This document shows, one piece after another, positions 40,548 through 49,500 of a DNA stretch of 64,000 nt. The notes beneath the pieces are model-generated. The model had not been told where the DNA came from. It saw only the letters and a list, made by a program, of their open reading frames with translations, and searched no databases. Position 1 is the first letter of the stretch. Every line of letters begins with the position of its first letter. This DNA is from Symbiodinium natans (taxonomy: Eukaryota > Sar > Dinophyceae > Suessiales > Symbiodiniaceae), in NCBI GenBank assembly GCA_905221605.1, contig CAJNDS010002318.1, positions 431,665-495,664 of the forward strand, in the 5' to 3' direction. The position numbers and the translations under genes are program-made.

Positions 40548-43500
40548 TAAATAATTTGTATGCCCGGGAGGCGGCAAAAGACCCCCCCCCCCTCCGGATG
40601 CAAACCTATCTATCTGTCTATCTCCAAACCATAAAGACAAAACTTTCGCCCAACACTTTCGCCCAAAACTTCGGACACAAACCCTATGCACTTTCTATAA
40701 CCTCTAAGCCAAGTGTGTGTCATCTCAGTAAAAATGCTCCCTTCCAGGCCCTTGAGAAGACCCGTTGTCCCCCTGAACATCCCGAACCCCTAAACCAAGG
40801 CCCGAAGCCTCTAAATCCTAAACATCCTGAATACCTAATGCGTGAACCCTCATTATAAGGGTCTAGGGTTCAGGGTTCAGGGTTTAGGGCTTAGGGTTTA
40901 GGGTTTAGGGTTGCCGACCCAACCCTAGAATCGGGAAGCGCTTTAACCCAGACCTCACCTGGAGGCATGCACGTCGGGACAGTGGCCGCTGGTCGGATCG
41001 GCTTGGCAGTTCTGCGGAGGCACGTGAGTTTCGGGTTTAGGGTTGAGGGTTTAGGGTTTAGGGTTTAGTAGGTTTAGGGTTTAGGGTTCGGGATTGAGCA
41101 CATACTGCTGTGTACTCTAGTACAGGGCTTATGGGATTTTACGTCGGGTGTTAGAGTTTGAAAAGTGCTTGCGTTTTTCGTATCAAGGCCCCAGGCCCAA
41201 GTGGTGGCACAAATACTTTGTAGACCGCCAAGAACGTTCCCAGGTGTTCAGGACACTGGGTTTCGGGTTTAGGAAGGGTTTAGAGGTTGGGGGCTGAAAG
41301 TTTGGGGATGGGAGTTCTTCAGGGCTGATGATCCAAAACCCCCCAAGCTCTGAGAAGGCTAAGACGTAAGCCAGGCAGTGAGTGAGCCAAGAAGTACTGA
41401 CCCTCAAGCCTCCTCCGGAGCCTCATATTTTGAGTATGCAAATCCCTAAACTTAATCCCTAAGCTCAAAAGCAGAGATCTGGCTCCCTGATGAGGCTCAA
41501 GGCTTTCGACACAGTCCTCCACTACTACGACAAGCATCGGCTGCCCGAAAGCGCCGTTCGGCAGCGACGAGCTGGGTCTTGTCGATTGGGTTTCGGATTT
41601 AGGGTTTAGGGTTTGGGGTTTGGGGTTTAGGGTTTAGGGTGTAGAGTGGTTTGATGAGTTTTTTTTTGGGCGGGGGGGGGGGGGGGGGGGGGGGCGGGCA
41701 AGCTTCAATTGCGGATGGCAGGCTCCTTGTGGTCGAGGGAGCGAACGCTGTAGATTAGGTTTTTGCGGGTTTAGGGTTTAGGGTTTAGGGTTTTGGGTTT
41801 AGGGTTTAGGGTTTTGGGGTTTAGGGATCACGACTCGAGGTCGAGAGGGAGCTCAACCTGACTTACCACGACTCCGTGCAGTCGCTTGTGAAGGCACATG
41901 GCTGGTGGCCGTGGATGGGGGGACCCTAGCCCGAAGCCCTAAACCCTAAACCCTGAACCCTAGCCCTAAACCCTAAACCCTAAGCCCTAAACCCTAAACG
42001 AAATAATCTGACGGGTCATGGCGGCGGGGTGATGCAGAAAATGCTGGGTGCTAGCACCGAAGGGAGCAACCTATATATCTGTGTAAGCGACCATACGCAT
42101 CAGTACCAAACCAGACACCAGCTGCTTTCATTCTGGAGCGAATATCCATCTTTTTTCAAGGAGTCTCATCCTCACAGGCTTGTTGGCTGTCACTTGTCGG
42201 GAGCTTGCGACTCAAGATGTTGCTACATCATCGACCTGGAGAACCGTTTATATTAGCTGCTTTCACCTGCTTTCTCCTCGTGGAATGAGGACGATTCCCC
42301 CTAAAAGGGCTTTGAAAATGCGTGTAGGCCTTGGCAATCCTCAAACCCCAAACCATAGAGCCCAGCCCTAAACCCTAAACCCTAGACCCTAAGCCCTCAA
42401 CCCTAAACCCCACAGGCGTGTGACGTCGTGACCATCAACTGCCCTCTTCATCCAGAAACGGAGCAGCCTGGCCTGATTCCTGAGCCTTGCAACACTTTAG
42501 GGTTTAGGGTTTAGGGTTTTAGGGTTTTAGGGTTTTAGGGTTTTAGGGTTTTAGGGTTTTAGGGTTTTAGGGTTTTAGGGTTTTAGGGTTTTAGGGTTTT
42601 AGGGTTTTAGGGTTTTATGGTTTTAGGGTTTTAGGGTTTTAGGGTTTTAGGGTTTTAGGGTTTTAGGGTTTTAGGGTTTTTGGGTTTTTGGGTTTTTGGG
42701 TTTTTGGGTTTTTGGGTTTTAGGGTTTTAGGGTGTCGGGCTAGGCCTTCTTGGGGCACTTCTCTATGTTGTGGTGCCCTTGTTTTGGTTGCCCTAATTCT
42801 TTGTGCCCGTGCGAGAATGCGACCCTAGTTTGGCAACCTGTCTCCTCGGAAGGTGCCTGGGGATTGGGGGTCTGACCCTAAATCCTAAGCCCAAAGCCCT
42901 AAACCGTTCACCCTAAACGCTGAACCCAAAAAACCAATTAGGCACTTTGCGAAGGGGGGGAGGGGGGGGGGGGGGGGGCGGGGTTTGGAGCCTTCATCGT
43001 GATGCTTATGGCTCTTTTCCCCAACTGAAGGTTTATATATAGGGTCGGTACCACAAATTTGAGGCATAGGCATGCATTCCTTCTTCAAGGGGTATAGTGG
43101 GCGCTTGCCTTCTGCGCTCCTCGGCCAATGACGACCTACCAAAAGGTTAGCTTTTCTTTCTGCAGGGAAAAAGACCTGAGCGGATCAAGGCAGACCCCTG
43201 ACGTTCACCTGATGTTCACCAATAACAGCAATATAACGGGGAACTGAGTTCTAGACCATCAGGGGTGCATATCGTAGCTGAGCTGAGATTGCGGGGCTGT
43301 TTTGGAGTTTAGGGTGTTGGCTTTTGTTGCTGTAGTATGTTGATTACGGTGTGGTGTTCCGAGGCAGAGCCCATAATTGATGCAAATGTCAAGGTTTCCT
43401 ATGTTTTTGGTGGACGGGCTCCTGAGCCCAAGTAGCTGAAATTAGGTTTCCTCCCCCTGCCTAGCAAGGCACCTCTCAACGAGGAGATGATCTACTCGAT

Positions 43501-46500
43501 GAAGCGCGGCGCGTACCTGATCAACACGGCCCGAGGTAAGATCTGCGACGCAAAAGCAGTCCAGAAAGCCTGCGAGGCCGGCGGGGTCCCTGTGAATGGG
43601 GTCTAGACATTTCCAAATCCGGTATTCAAAACTGTGGTTCATGTTCTAGGGGTTCTCCTTTGTGAATTCCAGGGGCAATAACATTGCGCCACGTCTTTGT
43701 GCAGAATCGTCCGCTGGACGGGTTGGCATGTGCTTCGAGCGCATGCCAAGATCAGACCATACCGAACCCATGCCGAAAGCAGCACATTCAACAATCAAAA
43801 CATAAGAGGCGCCGAGACCACGTCATCGGAGCCCACTTTAAGGTTCATGGGTAGGTCAAAGTAGGGTTAGATGTATGGGAACTATGCTTATAACCCTATT
43901 CAGGGTACATATAACCCGACTTAGAACTACCCATGAATAAACCTTCAAGTAGAAACTGTTGCACCTCATCACCAACTGTGTTTGGGGCACTCGGTCTTTC
44001 CAGCACTGCAGGAAAAGCCTTGAAACCCAAGCCTTATCCACCTCCAACCCCAAACCTAAACCCCAGACCCTAAACCTCAAAACCTTTACCCCAATTCCCA
44101 CCACGAGGAGGGACATTTGGCCGGATACGCCGGCGACGTTTGGTTCCCCCAGCCAGCGCCTTCGGACCACCCCTGGCGCGGAATGAAGGCCTTCCGACCC
44201 CAGCCCCGCACCCTAAATACTTGGGGGTGCTGGGGAATTTCTAATTGTTGGGCACTTTTAATTCATAGAAACAGCTAAAGTCATGATTTTTGCTAGGGTT
44301 CCAATCTCAGTATAGGCACCCTAAAGGGATTCCTTAGTGAGGGTTTTGGGGGGTAGAGCTGAGGGTTTAGGGTTCATGGCTTAGGGTTTCGGATCTAGGG
44401 AGCTGAGCAACTGCCAACTCAGTTGTGCCCGGCAGCTCCTGTATCTTCTCAGGTTCCTTCAAGGGCTTAGGGTTTAGGGTTTAGGGTTTCGGGGTTAGGG
44501 TTGAGGGTTCGGGGTTTAGGGTCCTCTCCTATATAGGACACCCAGTGGGCCTTCACTCCCTTGTTTGTAGGTATCGTTTCCTAACTTGGTAGCCCAGTGG
44601 TACCCTTTTCCCTTGCTTTGGTTCAAGGTTCCCTTACAAGTAAACAGAAAGGGGTACCCTTGTCATATGGTTACTGGGCTACTAAGCTGAAGCATGAAGC
44701 CACACACCACAAGAAGATCCCCATCCAGGGCAAGAGCTCATTGCCTCAAACCTTAAATTTCCAAGTGCGAAGCCCACAGCCCTGTTGCCCCAACTCTATA
44801 TCTAGAACCCGGGGGCCCTTTTTAAACCCTAAACCCTAAACCCTAAACCCTAAACCCTAAACCCCTAAAAAACCCTGGGGTCTAGGTTCCCTTATCCTTT
44901 GTTCCAAGGTTAGTTACTCTTGGGTCCCTAGACCCTAAACCCTAAACCCTAAACCCCAACCCCAAACAAAAAAACGCCCAATCTCCCGACTGGGGGTTGA
45001 GGGGTTTAGGGGTTTAGGGGTTTACGGGTTTAGGGTTTAGGGTTTTAGGTTTAGGGTTTAGGGTTTAGGGTTTAGGGGTTTAGGGGTTTACGGGCTTACG
45101 GGCTTACGGGCTTAGGGTTTAGGGTCATAAAGCCGCAAAAAGGCTGAACCCCCCCCCCCCCCCCTGCCTACACAGCCCCAGAGCAGGGAAGAAACTACAG
45201 GTCCAGCGATGACAGCTCTTAAGTAAGTTCAAAGGGATATTCGGAATCCTTACCATCAGTCGGGCATTTCCCAAAAGTGGGGATACCCCTTGCCATATCC
45301 TAACATACCAGAAACCCTGATGATAGGAAACCCCCCCATTGACGCGGTACATTCCGTAATTAAGGGGTGTTGGTCCTAAAACCCGAGACCCTAAACCCCA
45401 AGCCCCATGGGCTGCAGGCCAATGCGATGACACCCCACGTCTCCGGAACGACTCTCTCAGCCCAGGCAAAAGGGGTTCGAGTTTCACCTGGAACCCCCCT
45501 GTACAGTTTGAGGTGGGGTTGTTTGGGGTTTAGGGTTGAGACCTGGAAGCCCCCTATACAGTTTTTTGGGGTTGAGGGTTGCGGTTTGGCGGTTTGTGGT
45601 TGAGGGTTGAGGCTTTTGGGCTTTGGTTTGGGTGTCTGAGGCTGAGAGCAGCACTTCAATCACAGCAGTCCTCCTCCGCAACACACCTACACCCTCAACC
45701 CTTCGGAGAATTCATGTTTTCCTGTATTGGGTTTAAGAGGGCCATACGCAGGAACATTTTTCACAGGGTGCTCATGGCCAACCTAAACGGAGTGATGCGT
45801 GCAGGACTCGTAGCCTGTTGCCAGCCTCCAGCTCTGCGTATGGACACCCGGTAGCACCCTTATTCCTTTTCTTGGGCTTTAGGATCCACCCCTTTCACCC
45901 TTCACTCGCGACTCCACGAAAAACCCTATTAAAATATATTAAATTATAAGGCACGCATGAATTTAATATGTTTTAACCGGCGCCAAAAGGGTACCCTTCC
46001 TAAGATACTGGGCATCCTGGCGTCTGCTTCCAGCTGAAGACCCCAGCGGGACGCATTAAAACTCGCACGCTGGAATTCAAAACTCTAAGAGCAGCCAAAA
46101 AAAGGAGAAGCCATCGCCTCATCCCCTGGTTAAAAGAGCAGAATGCAGGGATTGCTATACCCCTAAGCCCTAAGCCCTAAACCCTAAACCCTAGAGCCAC
46201 TGCAGGCGCGCTACGCGGCGGGTGTACGCGAAATCCTGGACCTGGTTTTTGGGCTTCGGGTTGAGGGCCTAAACCCTGAACCCTAAACCAGAAACCCTAA
46301 ACCCTGAACCCTAGGTTTTGCGGCTCAAGGGGGAATGTCAGGGGTTTAGGGTTGAGGGTGTATGAGTTCAGGATCGAAGTGGTGAGAAGCTGTTAGGGTT
46401 TAGGGTTTAGGGTTTAGGGTTTAGGGTTTAGGGTTTTAGGGTTTTAGGGTTTAGGGTTTAGGGTTTAGGGTTTAGGGTTTAGGGTTTAGGGTTTAGGGTT

Positions 46501-49500
46501 TAGGGTTTAGGGTTCGCCAGCGCAGCTGGTGACCCAGGCAAATTTGTGCGGGATCACTCGCTGGGGGTCCAAGCCCCTCCATCAACCAACCCAAAACAAT
46601 AAGATTTTTCCACACTCGGCTTTGACTTCCGGGCGCCTTCAAAACAAGGTCATTTCCAAGCCCGTTTTGCAACCCCGAGGCCTGGGAAACTTGACCGCTC
46701 TTGGTCATCAGAAACCCGCCGGGACTGAAGATAAGCAAAATTGTTTACAAAACGACTTGCACAAACAAGTTCGTTGTTCCCTGTTTTGTTTCTCTTGCCT
46801 CCCGGACACCCCCCCGCAAGAGCCATTGCAGCTCCTGAAGTCTTTGAAAAACACTCTACAGACCTTTTAGAAACATCTAAAATCCCAAGACTCTTTGAAA
46901 AACCTTTCAAAAACCTGTAATTTAAACCTCAACAAAACTCAGGCTTAGATTTTCTTGGTGTCTTTTAAACGGAAGTTTGCGATAATCATGTTCTTTTCAT
47001 TAACCTTGAAGATGTATACGCGAATACCAATGATACATCATATGAGAGCAAGATCATACCATTGATCGCTGAGATTTGTAGAAATTCATGAGTCGGTCCT
47101 TATTTCCGGTATCCTTATTTCCGGGTTCTTATTTCCGGCATCCTTTTTCCGGTATCCTTATTTCCGGCATCCTTCCGGAATCCTTATGTCCGGCATCCTT
47201 ATTTCAGAATCCTTGTTGCCGATAATTTGGAATCCTTATTTCCGGTATCCTTCGATCCTTATTTCCGCCATCCTGAATTCCTAATCCTTAATTCCAGATT
47301 TCAGGATTCCTTAATTCGGGGAATCTTGAATTCGGGATCCTATTATGGAGATCTTGTTCTGGAATCCTGGTTGGGGAACTTCGTAGAATCCTTCGCAAAT
47401 CTTGAAACAAGTTTGAATGGAAGATTTCGATAATCACAAACTAATTGAAAATCTTGAAGATTTGTCTTCGAAAACGCGGAGCTCCGAAATGATGCAAGAA
47501 TCAATGAATATATGGGAAGAAGACCGTTGAATCGATCATTGAGTTTCGTAGAAATCTTGGAAATCGACAATGCCAGATTGGAGATTTTGCAAAAATCTCC
47601 ATGATTCAACAGCAATCGCGCATATATTCGCAGAAATTCAGATATCGATTTGCTTTCTCGATTTTCAATGGAAGATTTGCGATAAATCATTTTCTTTTCG
47701 CAAATTCAAGGATATGTATATATATATATATATATATTTTTTATACGAACATACCGATTTCGGAAATGATGCGAGAATCAATGATGAAGCGCATGGAAAC
47801 TAAGACCAAGTGATCGATTATGGGAATTCGTAGAAAATTCGGAAATCGATTCCGAGAATTCCGGTCATGTCTTTCCAAGGTTTATGGCAATCAACTGATA
47901 CTCAAATATCACCTTCTTCTTTGTGGCAGAAAATTTCCATTCCTAAGATTTTGCGAATATTCCACAATTCAGCATCAAATCGTGATTGCATCCGCAGGAT
48001 GTCTTCAGCTGTGTGATCGTTATGCCAAAGCGCTCATCAGTTCCTTGCCATAGGAGTGGCGGAACTTCCGCCTGGACGTCCTGAGCGAGTGGCAGGTTAT
48101 CCGAAAACTCCATCCTGAGGCCCAGCTCGTGCCGGCCCGAGCATGAGCGGTTTCGTCGGCATCTGCCTTCTACCAGCGTGGCGCCCACACTCCACGCACT
48201 TCAAGACAAGAGGAGGATGCGGAGACCTTTGCCATCGTTGTCAGGCTCTGTCTTGCATGTTTCCGAATGATCAGGAGACTGCGCCACAAGATGCACCATG
48301 CACACTGCAAGGGCGCCGTGCCAAGGTTACCGCGGCCATGCGCTTCTTGCAGGAAGTCAGATCGTTTTAGTCTTGGCGCAGGACGTTGCGGAGGGTCCGG
48401 GGTTCGAGACACCGGAGAAGGTGGTCAAGGCCCTTGTTCTGCCTGCAGTGTCTTTCCCGCTGTTGCAGGCCATGGCAGCGCAGCCCAGCACAGGGTTTCA
48501 GGAATCGATTTGTTGATACCTTTAATGGAAAATTTGGGAAAACAAACTATTATAGCAAATCATTTCTCATAGAAAAATTGTTCGCAGAAAACACTGCCAG
48601 ATATAGTTTCACAAAAGATTTTCAGAAATACTTCCGGAAATAGTTACCGAAAAATCGTTGCTGAATTTCAAACAGTTTATATTTCATATTCATCTCTAGT
48701 TGCTTTTTACCAAAACAAACATAGAGGAACCGATTTTTTCTCAAATAAACTGACGGGCTGTCTCTGCTTCTTCTCTTTCCCTCTTTTATATTGATCTTCA
48801 AATTTATTTGGCAGAGAGATATGAATGGTCACGATCATGATTGTTTCTGGGAAGTACCGAACTCACCCATCTTTTGAGTTTTTTCATCTGAATTGGGTTT
48901 ATGGTTTTTAAGCATCATGATCTTCAAAATAGAAACTATGGACCAAAGAGTTTGAGCAAATCGGAGGTTTTGACGACATGTAGTTGCCCCAAACCCACCC
49001 AGCCCAAGCCTGTTGCAATGGCATTGGATTCCAAGTATCATTCCAAAGCCACGCAATAGTTTACAGGCGAAACCAGGACCCAGAGTAGACCCTTTTACTT
49101 GTTTCGGTTTCCGGTTCCGGTATAAGCCCCTTTAACCCCCTTTAAACGAAATAGGGCACCTTCTTTTTCTTGGGTCTAGCACACTCTAAACCCGAGCCCT
49201 AAACCCTAAACCCTAGACCCTGGAAAAGATCTTGACAATCATGCTCGCGACTCACGCGCCTGCAGGAATGCTTCTTCGAGGAGTCGCTTGGCACTCCGAA
49301 GATGCCAACAAAACCCTGCCCCGGTTTAGGGGTTTAGGATTTAGGGTTTAGGGTTTAGGGTTTAACCCTTAGGGTTTTGGGGTTAGGGGTTAGGGGTTTA
49401 ACCCTTAGGGTTTTGGGGTTTTGGGGTTCGGGGTTAGGGGTTTCGGGTTTAACCCTTAGGGTTTTGGGGTTTAGGGGTTCGGGGTTTAGGGCTTAACCCT

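Noticed and set aside
46314..46330. GGTTTTGCGGCTCAAGG as a spliced-leader relict
   Set aside because: It shares only the last nine bases of the leader plus a few T residues, with an inserted base; too weak.
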